Position numbers and translations under genes: made by a program. DNA of 64,000 bases from SVQP01 sp045587385 (GTDB taxonomy: Bacteria; Bacillota; Clostridia; Oscillospirales; CAG-272): the NCBI GenBank assembly GCA_045587385.1, contig JAZNCE010000057.1:16076-80075 (forward strand), read 5' to 3'. A model generated the notes under the pieces. The model was not told where the DNA came from, made no database searches, and saw nothing but the letters and a program-made list of their open reading frames with translations. Positions 1 through 8,454 of the stretch are shown piece after piece; position 1 is the first letter of the stretch; every line of letters begins with the position of its first letter.

Positions 1-663
1 GTTGGCGAGTGCAACGACGGCACACTCAATGATATCCGCGGCTTGCACGTCACCGAGCAGCACGTGCTGGACGCGATCAATGCTTGCGCGGACACCTTTG
101 CCGAGGGCGCGGTGGGCGCAGGCACGGGTATGTGCTGCCTTGGCTTTAAGGGCGGCATCGGCTCTGCGTCGCGCGTGCTGACGCTTGACGGACAGAGGTA
201 TACCGTAGGCGCGCTGGTGCTTGCAAACTTTGGCGGCAGGGGACGGCTGATGATCGACGGCAGACAAGTGGGCAGGGAGATCGCAGAGCGTGACAATGCT
301 GCCGACAAGGGCTCGATCATTATGATCATCGCCACCGACGCACCGCTTTCGGAAAGACAGCTTGGGCGAGTGGCGCGCCGCGCGGGTGTGGGACTTTCGC
401 GCACGGGCTCGTATATGGGCAACGGCAGCGGTGACGTGGCAATCGCGTTTTCTACGGCAAACCGTGTGCCGCATACCGCAGAGCATGCCGTGCAGACCTA
501 TGCGACAATTTGTGATAGCTTTATTGACCCCGTGTTTGATATGACCGCCGAAGCCGTGGAAGAAGCGATTGCCGGCGCGCTCTGGCATGCCGATACCACC
601 ACGGGCAAGGGCGGCGCTGTGGTACAAGGCTTACGACAAGCTTATAAGGAGATGAACAAATGA
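1..663 (+). CDS. P1 family (DmpA/BapA-type) aminopeptidase, 5' truncated by window edge
   Basis: N-terminal-nucleophile peptidase that removes N-terminal residues from small peptides or amides. The frame is open from base 1, so the true start lies outside the window; a TTG at 43 is only an internal codon, because the residues before it (VGECNDGTLNDIRG) match the family. Visible landmarks are the EGAVGAGTGM stretch and DKG-SIIMIIATDAPL, in which the Gly-Ser bond (Ser codon at 313) is the expected self-cleavage site that frees the catalytic Ser as the beta-chain N-terminus. The downstream GNGSGD and AFSTAN motifs also fit. The stop overlaps the next start by 4 bases, so it is co-translated with the beta-mannosidase. 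No signal peptide can be judged. The family call is firm; the substrate is unknown. Confidence 0.88.
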   Translation, partial: VGECNDGTLNDIRGLHVTEQHVLDAINACADTFAEGAVGAGTGMCCLGFKGGIGSASRVLTLDGQRYTVGALVLANFGGRGRLMIDGRQVGREIAERDNAADKGSIIMIIATDAPLSERQLGRVARRAGVGLSRTGSYMGNGSGDVAIAFSTANRVPHTAEHAVQTYATICDSFIDPVFDMTAEAVEEAIAGALWHADTTTGKGGAVVQGLRQAYKEMNK

Positions 664-3065
664 GAAAATGCGATCTTGGCGGCACATGGCGCATGACGGG
701 AAACGGCTATGACGTAGAGGGGCAAGTGCCCGGCTCGGTGTATTCGTTTTTGCACGTGGATAACGCGCTTTTGCCCGATCCGCACGTGGCGGACAACGAG
801 GATATATATCTGGCAATTTCCGAGCACGACTATGCCTTTTCGCGCACGTTTGATTGGTATGACGAGGGGACCCGCACAAGCTTGGTGTTTGAGGGACTGG
901 ACACGCTGTGCAGCATCTATCTCAACGGCACGCACGTAGCAGACACCGACAATATGCACCTGCGCTATGCGTTTGACGTGACGGCTCTTTTGGCAGAGCA
1001 CAACACTTTGCAGGTGATCTGCCATTCGCCCACCAAGTACATAGCAGAGAGGGACGCGCAGGAAAAGCTGTTCGGCGCAACCGATTGTATGCAGGGATAT
1101 CCTCATTTGCGCAAGGCGCATTGTATGATGGGTTGGGACTGGGGACCAAGACTCCCCGATGCGGGTATCTGGCGCGACGTGTATTTGCTGGAGGATACCG
1201 CAGGCGGGCGCATCTTGGACGTGCGTGTGACGCAAAGGCACGAGGGCAGCAGAGTTTTTCTGACTCCTACGATGGAATTTGCAGGGAACGGAACACCTGA
1301 GGTTTGGTTGAACGCCCCCGACGGCAGCGTTTCCGCTTTGGCGTTAGGGGTTGAAACCGAGGTGCAAGATCCGCAGCTTTGGTGGCCGAATGGCATGGGT
1401 GAACAGCCGCTCTATACCGTGCAGGCATGGCTGGTTGTAGACGATGAAATCATTGACGACCGCGAGCTGCGTGTAGGTCTTCGCCAAATGGAGCTGGTGC
1501 GCGAGGTTGACTCCTACGGCATCGGCTTTTATCACCGCGTCAACGGTGTGGATATGTTCGCCATGGGCGCGGATTATATTCCCGAGGATAATATTTTTAG
1601 CCGCATCACCCCCGAGCGCACGCGTGCGCTTTTGCAGCAATGCAAGGACTCGCATTTCAACGCCATTCGCGTGTGGGGCGGCGGTTATTATCCCGACGAT
1701 TGGTTTTTCGATATTTGTGACGAGCTTGGCTTGGTGGTCTTTTTTGATCTGATGTTTGCCTGCTCTGTGTATGATCCCGATCAGAAGCTGATGCAAAGCA
1801 TGCTTACCGAGGTCGAGCAAAACGTGCGCCGCATCCGTCACCACGCCTGCATAGGACTCATTTGCGGCAACAACGAGATCGAGTGGCATTTCCACGAGTA
1901 CGTGGCGATCTCGGGCAGAACCGACAGAGAGCATCTGGAGCAGGTATATCTGAATCTCTTTGAAAAGGAAATTCCTGCGGTTTTGGCACGCATTTGCCCC
2001 GAAATTGCCTATATTCCGTCCTCGCCCACCTCGCTTGGCGGCTTTGCAGACCCCAACGGCCAAGGTTGCGGCGATTGCCACGATTGGAATCCCGATCATC
2101 TTTCCTTCAGAAACCGCTTTTACCGCTACGTCAGCGAGTTTGGCTTCCAATCCTTGCCGAGTATCAAAACCGTGCGCACCTACGCTATGGGCGGCAATAC
2201 AAATCTCAGCGCACCGCTCATGGAGCGTCACCAGCGTTCGGGCGGCGGCAATGAATTGATGCTCTCGCAGCTTGCCAAGTTCTATCCCTACGCGGGCTCG
2301 ACAGAGCAGTTGATATACGCGTCGCAGCAATATCAAGCCGACTCGGTGCGCTATCGCGTCGAGCACATGCGCCGCCACCGCGGCAGATGCATGGGCGCGC
2401 TTTACTGGCAGCTCAACGATATTTGGGGTGGCACTTCCTGGGCAAGCATCGATTGCTTTGGACGCTACAAGGCGCTGCAGTACGCGGCAAAACGCTTTTT
2501 CGCGCCTGTGCTGCTGTCCTGTCAAGAAAACGGTATGGTGCAGTACAGAGGCAATATTAACGCGCAGAGCGGTACGTACGAAGAGCGGTGCAGTTATAAG
2601 CTTTGCGTGACAAACGACACGAGAAACGAATTTTCGGGGCTTGTGGTGGCTACCGTGCGCGACGCGCAGGGTAACGTGCTTGCATCAAGCGAGCAGAGCG
2701 TAAAAGTGCCTGCACTTTCGGCTTTGTGGACCCAGGAGCAACCGTTTGACTTTGATCCCTTTACCGCGCATTTGCAGTATGTCTTGATCGCGGATGAGCG
2801 TGTCGTCAGCCAAGGCTGCGCGCTGTTCGCGCCTCCCAAACATTACGCGCTGCAAGACCCTGCGTTGACCGTGCGCAGAGAAGGGAACGACTTGATCGTG
2901 ACCGCGTCCGCCTTTGTCAAGGGCGTGTTTATCGAGGGCATCGACGGTGACGTCATCCTGTCCGATAATTCCTTTGACATGGAGCGCGGCGAAAGACGCC
3001 TGCAGATCCTTTCGGGCAACGCGACCGAGTTTGCGGTTATGTCGGTGTATGATTTGAAATCGTAA
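660..3065 (+). CDS. Glycoside hydrolase family 2 beta-mannosidase
   Basis: Predicted exo-beta-mannosidase removing terminal beta-mannose from manno-oligosaccharides or N-glycan cores; cytoplasmic, since no signal peptide is seen. The 801 residues fit the family: N-terminal sugar-binding beta domain (about 1-180), immunoglobulin-like domain (about 185-280), TIM barrel (about 285-620) and C-terminal beta domain. The acid/base Glu is E406 in the GNNEIEW motif and the nucleophile is E493 in VSEFGFQS, both typical of GH2 mannosidases. WGGGYY (about 339-344) is the barrel motif of the same group. The start has AAGGAG 8 bases upstream and overlaps the preceding stop (ATGA). A glucuronidase or galactosidase is less likely because of the GNNEIEW context. 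Confidence 0.93.
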   Translation: MRKCDLGGTWRMTGNGYDVEGQVPGSVYSFLHVDNALLPDPHVADNEDIYLAISEHDYAFSRTFDWYDEGTRTSLVFEGLDTLCSIYLNGTHVADTDNMHLRYAFDVTALLAEHNTLQVICHSPTKYIAERDAQEKLFGATDCMQGYPHLRKAHCMMGWDWGPRLPDAGIWRDVYLLEDTAGGRILDVRVTQRHEGSRVFLTPTMEFAGNGTPEVWLNAPDGSVSALALGVETEVQDPQLWWPNGMGEQPLYTVQAWLVVDDEIIDDRELRVGLRQMELVREVDSYGIGFYHRVNGVDMFAMGADYIPEDNIFSRITPERTRALLQQCKDSHFNAIRVWGGGYYPDDWFFDICDELGLVVFFDLMFACSVYDPDQKLMQSMLTEVEQNVRRIRHHACIGLICGNNEIEWHFHEYVAISGRTDREHLEQVYLNLFEKEIPAVLARICPEIAYIPSSPTSLGGFADPNGQGCGDCHDWNPDHLSFRNRFYRYVSEFGFQSLPSIKTVRTYAMGGNTNLSAPLMERHQRSGGGNELMLSQLAKFYPYAGSTEQLIYASQQYQADSVRYRVEHMRRHRGRCMGALYWQLNDIWGGTSWASIDCFGRYKALQYAAKRFFAPVLLSCQENGMVQYRGNINAQSGTYEERCSYKLCVTNDTRNEFSGLVVATVRDAQGNVLASSEQSVKVPALSALWTQEQPFDFDPFTAHLQYVLIADERVVSQGCALFAPPKHYALQDPALTVRREGNDLIVTASAFVKGVFIEGIDGDVILSDNSFDMERGERRLQILSGNATEFAVMSVYDLKS

Positions 3066-3084
3066 TATATGCATGTGTAGGAGA

Positions 3085-3190
3085 GGAGGAGCAAGCCCCT
3101 CCCCTACCGCACGATACAATGCTGAATATTAAATTGTACGATTTTAGCTTCATAATCCCCTAACCGGGTAGGGGAGGGGCTTGCTCCTCC
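3085..3190. repeat. REPIN-like inverted repeat pair (GGAGGAGCAAGCCCC type)
   Basis: Two perfect 24-bp arms (3085-3108 and 3167-3190) face each other across 58 bp. The inner ends are CCCCTACC and GGTAGGGG, the same orientation as the other paired repeats in the window. Each arm is itself partly palindromic (GGGGCTTGCTCC). No ORF lies in the spacer. Confidence 0.85.
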
Positions 3191-3211
3191 TTGCCTGCAT
3201 TCAGAAAAATC

Positions 3212-3245
3212 AAAGCCGATACGGGAAATTCGTATCGGCTTTTTA
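3212..3245. terminator. Bidirectional intrinsic terminator
   Basis: AAAGCCGATACG, a short loop, then CGTATCGGCTTTTT. It lies between converging genes and just beyond the stop of the M20 peptidase, with A and T runs on both sides, so it can serve both strands. Confidence 0.85.
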
Positions 3246-3247
3246 TA

Positions 3248-4681
3248 TCAGCAATTCCTGATCAAACGCATGAAAAACTCGACCGAGCGGTGCAGGGTTT
3301 CAAGCCTGATCTTTTCGTTATTGCCATGTATTGTGGCGCGTTCCTCGCTGGTCAGATCCATAGCCGAGAAGCGGTAGACTTTATCCGAAATGCGTCCCCA
3401 ATGGCGGCTATCCGAGCATTGTACCATGAGGTAAGGCGTGACCACGCAGCCCTTCCAAGTGGAAGCTACGGCGGACGCGACCTTGTCGTAGCCTGCGCAA
3501 TCGGTGCGCGAGATGCGGCTGGGATTCATGCCGTGAAGTCTTGTGACCTCGACCTTGTCGTCCCCCACCGTCTTTTTGATGTAGGCAAGGGCACTATCCA
3601 TATTGTCCGCGGGATTGAGGCGGATGTTGGACACCATGCTTGCCTCGGGAGGGATGACGTTGGATGCTGACGAGCCCTGCATCTGGGTAAAGGCGACCGT
3701 GGTGCGCATGAGCGCGTTGAGCTCACCGCCGCTCTTTTTGCAGATGAGGTCAAGCACGGGCAAAAACAGCTTGATATTGGCGAAAATGATCTTGTAAACA
3801 AAGGTGGAATAGCGTCCCAGCGTGTCAAACATCTGCGCCACGGGAGGCGTCAGCTTTGCCTTGAAGGGGTGCTTGACCATGCGCACGCAAGCTGCGCTGA
3901 GTCTGTCAACGGGCGCACCCGGCTTGGGCGCGGAGGCGTGACCGCCGCCCGATTTGACGGTGTACCCCACGTCCATCATGCCTTTCTCGGCAATGCCGAT
4001 CATGCCGCAGGGAACCTTGACGCCGGGGAATACGTTTTCCACCACCGCTCCGCCCTCGTCCACGACCATGGCAGGATCGATCTTGTGCTGCTCAAAGTAA
4101 TCTACAATGTGCGCAGCCCCCTTGCCGTTGACCTCCTCGCCGCCCGAAAATGCGAAATACACGTCACATTCGGGGGTAAAGCCTTGCGCGATCAGGGTAT
4201 CTGCCGCAAACAGAATGCCGTTAAAGGTGACCTTGGTGTCCAGCGTGCCTCTGCCCCATACGCAGCCGTCCTTGAGTAGTGCCTCAAAGGCGGGCACGTC
4301 CCAAAGATCCTCGTTGACGGGCACGACGTCGTAGTGTGCCATGAGTACGGCAGGGTTGCCGTCGGTCTTGCCCTTCCAATGAAAGAGCAGACCGCGGTCG
4401 GGCATGCGCTGCATGGTGCAGGTGGCAAACACGTTTTTGTAAAGAGAGGGAAGGGACTTGATCAGCTTTTCAAATTCCGCGTCATCCTCCAATGCAGGAT
4501 CGCGGTAAGAAACCGTTTTGCAGCGCACAAGCGTGCGCAGAGCCTCGGTAGCGCGCTCCTTGTCAAACTCCACGGGCGTTTCATCCACGCTCGGCTGTGC
4601 ACCCGGCTTGAATGCAAGTGCACGAATGAGAATAACGGCTAAGAAAATGACGATGATGGCTACAATCGGGATTGCCCACAT
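3248..4681 (-). CDS. M20 family metallopeptidase, membrane anchored
   Basis: Zinc-dependent peptidase/amidohydrolase of the carboxypeptidase S / PM20D1 branch, likely hydrolysing N-acyl amino acids or dipeptides. Residues 1-24 form one hydrophobic helix, an uncleaved anchor. Metal and catalytic residues are visible: H116 and D118 in MAHYDVVPV, D148 in WGRGTLDTK, E182-E183 in SGGEEVNG, D208 in VVDEGG and a C-terminal His in SDSRHWG. A dimerisation domain lies around 225-330. Length (477) is normal for the branch. It is the last gene of a three-gene leftward unit, starting 3 bases after the preceding stop with GGGAG upstream, and is followed by a terminator. The two upstream membrane proteins suggest a substrate or product transport role for the operon, which is inference. 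Confidence 0.9.
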   Translation of the reverse strand: MWAIPIVAIIVIFLAVILIRALAFKPGAQPSVDETPVEFDKERATEALRTLVRCKTVSYRDPALEDDAEFEKLIKSLPSLYKNVFATCTMQRMPDRGLLFHWKGKTDGNPAVLMAHYDVVPVNEDLWDVPAFEALLKDGCVWGRGTLDTKVTFNGILFAADTLIAQGFTPECDVYFAFSGGEEVNGKGAAHIVDYFEQHKIDPAMVVDEGGAVVENVFPGVKVPCGMIGIAEKGMMDVGYTVKSGGGHASAPKPGAPVDRLSAACVRMVKHPFKAKLTPPVAQMFDTLGRYSTFVYKIIFANIKLFLPVLDLICKKSGGELNALMRTTVAFTQMQGSSASNVIPPEASMVSNIRLNPADNMDSALAYIKKTVGDDKVEVTRLHGMNPSRISRTDCAGYDKVASAVASTWKGCVVTPYLMVQCSDSRHWGRISDKVYRFSAMDLTSEERATIHGNNEKIRLETLHRSVEFFMRLIRNC

Positions 4682-4684
4682 AGA

Positions 4685-5350
4685 TCAAAGCACTCCCTTC
4701 TTGTAAAGGATTCTCGCGTAAGCCACGGTCACGATCACGCCTACGGGCACCATAATACCCACCGTGCCTGCATTGAGCGCGGGTACGAAGATAAACAGAG
4801 CCAGCATCAAAATAACGGGAGCGATGGAAAGCTTTACGTTCTTGGAGATAAAGACTACGGCAAGTCCGCCGAACAGCGCGGGCAGGATCATATCAAACGC
4901 GGGAACCAGAATGGGGGACTCCAGTACGGGGGTCAAGGGCACGATGCAAATGACGCCCAGCACGATGATCAGCGTGGTGACAATGCTGGAAACCGCAATG
5001 GCGATGGTGGAAATGACCTCACCCTCTTCGTCGCTTGCCTTGACGCCTGCGCGCTCCATGGCGTCAATGGCGCAGGGCAGCTTCAAGTTGGAGATGTTAC
5101 CCGTGACAAAGGAGAGGTACGTGCCGCCTGCACCCAGCATGGGCACGTAAGTAAAGATTTCCACGATACCGACCGCCCAGTACATCGGTGCGGTGGCAAA
5201 CAGACCGGCAAGCAGCACCTTCCAATCGGGGCCTGCACCAAAGATCAGGGAAAGGGAGAGCGGGAAGCACAAAAGCACAACTGCGACAATAATGCCCCAG
5301 ATGCGTCCGTCGCGGTGGACGCTTTCCATGTAAGAAAGATTTTTCTTCAT
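4685..5350 (-). CDS. Polytopic membrane protein paired with DUF5058 protein
   Basis: A 221-residue hydrophobic protein with about six membrane helices and a charged loop near 110-120 (MERAGVKASDEEGEV). I do not recognise a named family with certainty. It is sandwiched between a DUF5058-like gene (1-base gap) and an M20 peptidase (3-base gap). The ATG at 5350 is chosen because TTGGAGGTGCTTAAAATG supplies an ideal ribosome site; an in-frame TTG at 5365 overlaps that site and is unlikely. The two adjacent membrane genes may encode two halves of one small transporter for amino acids or peptides; this rests on gene order only. Confidence 0.75.
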   Translation of the reverse strand: MKKNLSYMESVHRDGRIWGIIVAVVLLCFPLSLSLIFGAGPDWKVLLAGLFATAPMYWAVGIVEIFTYVPMLGAGGTYLSFVTGNISNLKLPCAIDAMERAGVKASDEEGEVISTIAIAVSSIVTTLIIVLGVICIVPLTPVLESPILVPAFDMILPALFGGLAVVFISKNVKLSIAPVILMLALFIFVPALNAGTVGIMVPVGVIVTVAYARILYKKGVL

Positions 5351-5351
5351 T

Positions 5352-6092
5352 TTAAGCACCTCCAAGCCAAGCAGTAAAGGGAATTGCCGATGCCATGCCT
5401 GCGATCAGGCTGACGGGCAGGGCATAGTCGGTCAGCCAGCGGATCTTGGTCTTGGTGGCAAGAATGCCAAGTACAGCCATGACCGCCGCAGCCACCAGCA
5501 TGACGCAAACGGGCACAAGACCCGAGGTGTCGCCCTTAAAGAGCAGACCCACGTCGCAGAATACGTAGCCGAGGAATGCCGAGATCATACCAAGGAACAT
5601 GGCGTTATTAAAGATCTCGCCCCACTTTTTGTCCTTCATACCGATCTTGGACATGCCGCCCTGCAGCTTTTTGGTCACAAAGGGCACGAGGATCAAGCCC
5701 GCAGCAATGCCGATCGTCATAACCCAGGTGATGGTGATAAAGATTGAGGGATCGGACACCAGCTCGCTCATGGTCTGACCTGCCGCCTCAATGGCGTTAC
5801 CCGCAGCAACGGTCTCATAGGTGATGGAACCGATGACCGAAAGGCGCAGCCAGGGCAGAGCCAAGCCAAGGCTCTTGGAAAGTGCGACCACGCCCACCAA
5901 GATCGCCACAGCGGGCGCAATAGTGAAAATGGCGGCAGAGGAGATGATTTTGCCAAGAGTGCTCTTTTCAATGCCGAGCTGACGCGCGCGTTTGAGCGCA
6001 CGTACGAGGAAATAGATGGATTGTGCCAATACCAGCGCGATAATGGCACCCACTATTACGAATAGTATGGGATGATTGACGCTGAATTCCAT
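5352..6092 (-). CDS. DUF5058 family membrane protein
   Basis: A 246-residue integral membrane protein with about seven helices. The PWLRLSVIGSITYE stretch and overall pattern match my memory of the DUF5058 family, for which no function is established. It is the first gene of the leftward operon with the second membrane protein and the M20 peptidase. The ATG at 6092 is preceded by AGGAGG at 6 bases, so the upstream in-frame ATG codons (to 6149) are rejected. Products of about 220-250 residues in pairs suggest a two-subunit permease, but there is no direct evidence of the substrate. Confidence 0.75.
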   Translation of the reverse strand: MEFSVNHPILFVIVGAIIALVLAQSIYFLVRALKRARQLGIEKSTLGKIISSAAIFTIAPAVAILVGVVALSKSLGLALPWLRLSVIGSITYETVAAGNAIEAAGQTMSELVSDPSIFITITWVMTIGIAAGLILVPFVTKKLQGGMSKIGMKDKKWGEIFNNAMFLGMISAFLGYVFCDVGLLFKGDTSGLVPVCVMLVAAAVMAVLGILATKTKIRWLTDYALPVSLIAGMASAIPFTAWLGGA

Positions 6093-6180
6093 AGCGGACC
6101 TCCTGAATGATATTGTGATCATTTTAACATATTTTTCCTGCTTTTGCAAGACGTTTTATCAAGATAAGGCAAGAGTTGCC

Positions 6181-6209
6181 TTGAAAAAGCGAATTTGATG
6201 TGATATAAT
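6181..6209 (+). promoter_or_regulatory. Sigma-A type promoter for 6240 gene
   Basis: TTGAAA (6181-6186), 17-bp spacer, TATAAT (6204-6209); GGAGG at 6230-6234 precedes the ATG at 6240. Confidence 0.8.
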
Positions 6210-6239
6210 GAAAATAATGAATCAAATTCGGAGGCAATT

Positions 6240-8360
6240 ATGCAGTATCAGAATCTTCCGCCCGTGCGAAATGAAGCGCACATGGCGCTCTCCCATTTCC
6301 CGGGACCATTGTATGCAGCGGTATTTCGTCTGTGGGAGTGCGTGCCTGCCGAGCGTATTGCATATGCGCTGGATCTGGATGTGGGTCTGATCAACAAGGT
6401 GGCAGCCGAGATGGGTCTGCCCGTGCAAAAGGTCAATCCCGATTGGATGACGCGCGGCTATATCACCGTCATCCGTAACGCATGGCACGTGCTGCCGTAT
6501 GAAAATCTGCTGCGCTTGCTTGGCTGGAGCGAAGGAAAGCTTGGGGGCGTGCTCAAGGAGGATGACTTTTTTGGCGAAAAGCTGGGCGGCTACAAGCCCT
6601 ATTGCGCGCCCATTGTGCCCTTGGCGCTTGATGAGGGGCAAAAGGAGCAGCTTGCCCGCATCCGCGCGCTGACAGAGCAGCATTTTGCAGATCTGTTTGA
6701 CGGCGCGCAGCCCTTTGATTTTTTCAGCGCACAAAAAGAGCAGGGAGCCTTTGCCGAGCCGACCGACGATCTGCGCTTGATCTATTCCTATTGCGGGCTT
6801 TACGCCACGGCACTTGACCAAGACATCTCGCTTTCCTATCCCGATGCGCTGCTGGCGTCCTACCGTGACATGGGCATCAATGCCGTTTGGCTGCCCGCGC
6901 TTTTGTATCAGCTGGTTCCGTTTGTGTTTGACGAGAGCTATAGTGAGGGCTGGCAGGAGCGACAGGCACGCCTGCGTGAGCTGATCGACCGCGCAGGGAC
7001 GTATGGTATCAAGGTCTATCTGTACCTCAACGAGCCAAGATGCATGCCGAACGCATTCTTTGACGCGCATCCCGAGCTGCTTGGCAGACGCGATGCCGAT
7101 TACAGCGCGCTTTGCACGCAGCATCCTGCGGTGATGGCGTATCTGCGCGGAGCGGTTCGCACGCTTTGCAAGAGTGCCCCCGGACTTGGCGGCTTTTTTG
7201 CCATTACCTGCTCGGAGAACCTGACGCACTGCAAGAGTAAAATGACGGGGGAAGAATGCCCCGTGTGCCGCGATATCCCGATTGAAAAATTGATTGCCGA
7301 CGTGCTCTCTGCCATCAGCGAGGAATCAAGAGCGGTTGACCCCACTATCCGTACCGTTGCATGGACGTGGGCGTGGGATGACTATATGACCGAGGAGCAG
7401 ATCCGCGCTTGTATTGACATGATTCCGCGCGAGGTCGTACTGCAAAGCAACAGCGAAGCAATGCTGGAATTTGTACGCGGCGGTGTGCAGGGCAATATCC
7501 GTGATTACAGCATTTCTATCCCCGGACCTGCACCGCTTTCCAAGCGCGTGTGGGAATATGCCCGCGCGCGTGGGCATGAGGTCTGCGCCAAGGTGCAGAT
7601 CAATGCAAGCTGGGAGTGCAGCACGCTGCCGTATCTGCCCGTGTTTGATCTCATCCGCGAGCACATGATGGGGTTGCGTGATGCAGGCGTCAAGCACACT
7701 ATGCTGTCCTGGACTTTGGGCGGCTATCCCTCGGTCAGCCTTAAGGTTGCATGTGATTGCTTGCGCGACCCGTCCGAGGGGGCGTACCGCAACTTGCTTG
7801 CACAAGAGTTTGGCGAGCATGCCGATACCGTCTATGCATCCGCAAAAGCGTTTTCCGAGGCGTTTTCCGAGTTTCCGTTCGATATGCGCGGGCTGTATTT
7901 CGGGCCGCAGAATGCAGGACCCTCCAATCCGCTGTATCCCGAACCCAGCGGCTTGGGCGCAACCATGACCTGCTACGCCTTTGACGCGCTGGACACGTGG
8001 CGATCCATCTATCCGCGCGAGGTGTATGCCGATCAGTGGCGCAAGGTTGCCCAAGGGTGGCATAAGGGCGTGGAGCTGCTTGCCGATATGCCCGATTGCG
8101 AATATAAGCAAATGGCAAAGGCGGCTGACGCCATCTTTGCATCCTCTTATGCGCAGGTGCGCTTTATTATGGCGCGCGAGGTGGGGAATACGCAGGAAAT
8201 GCGAGAAATTGCCGCGGAAGAGCTGCAAAACGCGCTTGACCTTTATGCCCTCATGCAAAAAAATCCGCACATCGGTTACGAGGCGGCAAATCATTATTAT
8301 TACAATAAGGGCATGCTGGCAGAGAAAGTGATCAATTGCGCGCAGATATTTGACCGATAA
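6240..8360 (+). CDS. Putative glycoside hydrolase-like TIM-barrel protein, unassigned family
   Basis: A 706-residue soluble protein. I do not recognise its family. The middle (about 185-560) reads like a glycosidase barrel: SYRDMGINAVWLPA, YGIKVYLYLNEPR, WTWAWDD and LSWTLGGYPS resemble strands and loops of GH20/GH84/GH67-type barrels. A Cys-rich insert near 322-343 (C-x6-C-x7-C-x2-C) could bind a metal or form disulfides. No signal peptide is present, so it is probably cytoplasmic, acting on imported oligosaccharide. It is monocistronic, with its own promoter and a downstream hairpin terminator, and diverges from the M20 operon. The nearby beta-mannosidase supports a glycan role, which is inference. 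Confidence 0.6.
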   Translation: MQYQNLPPVRNEAHMALSHFPGPLYAAVFRLWECVPAERIAYALDLDVGLINKVAAEMGLPVQKVNPDWMTRGYITVIRNAWHVLPYENLLRLLGWSEGKLGGVLKEDDFFGEKLGGYKPYCAPIVPLALDEGQKEQLARIRALTEQHFADLFDGAQPFDFFSAQKEQGAFAEPTDDLRLIYSYCGLYATALDQDISLSYPDALLASYRDMGINAVWLPALLYQLVPFVFDESYSEGWQERQARLRELIDRAGTYGIKVYLYLNEPRCMPNAFFDAHPELLGRRDADYSALCTQHPAVMAYLRGAVRTLCKSAPGLGGFFAITCSENLTHCKSKMTGEECPVCRDIPIEKLIADVLSAISEESRAVDPTIRTVAWTWAWDDYMTEEQIRACIDMIPREVVLQSNSEAMLEFVRGGVQGNIRDYSISIPGPAPLSKRVWEYARARGHEVCAKVQINASWECSTLPYLPVFDLIREHMMGLRDAGVKHTMLSWTLGGYPSVSLKVACDCLRDPSEGAYRNLLAQEFGEHADTVYASAKAFSEAFSEFPFDMRGLYFGPQNAGPSNPLYPEPSGLGATMTCYAFDALDTWRSIYPREVYADQWRKVAQGWHKGVELLADMPDCEYKQMAKAADAIFASSYAQVRFIMAREVGNTQEMREIAAEELQNALDLYALMQKNPHIGYEAANHYYYNKGMLAEKVINCAQIFDR

Positions 8361-8361
8361 C

Positions 8362-8386
8362 GTAGGGCGGGGGCTTGCTCCCGCCG
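8362..8386. repeat. Single GC-rich REP-like unit
   Basis: The 20-mer GGGCGGGGGCTTGCTCCCGC (8365-8384) follows GTA. Its exact reverse complement occurs at 16755-16774, also just beyond a gene end. It shares the GGGGCTTGCTCC core with the pair at 3085-3190. Confidence 0.75.
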
Positions 8387-8410
8387 CTAAAAGACAAAAA
8401 TACAGAGAAA

Positions 8411-8439
8411 AGAGGCCGTCTTGTGACGACCTCTTTTTT
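8411..8439. terminator. Terminator between converging genes
   Basis: AGAGG-C-CGTC, TTGT loop, GACG-A-CCTCT followed by TTTTTT; one mismatch in the stem. It serves the plus-strand gene and lies 16 bases from the stop of the opposing P-type ATPase. Confidence 0.7.
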
Positions 8440-8454
8440 CTATGGTGATTACTA

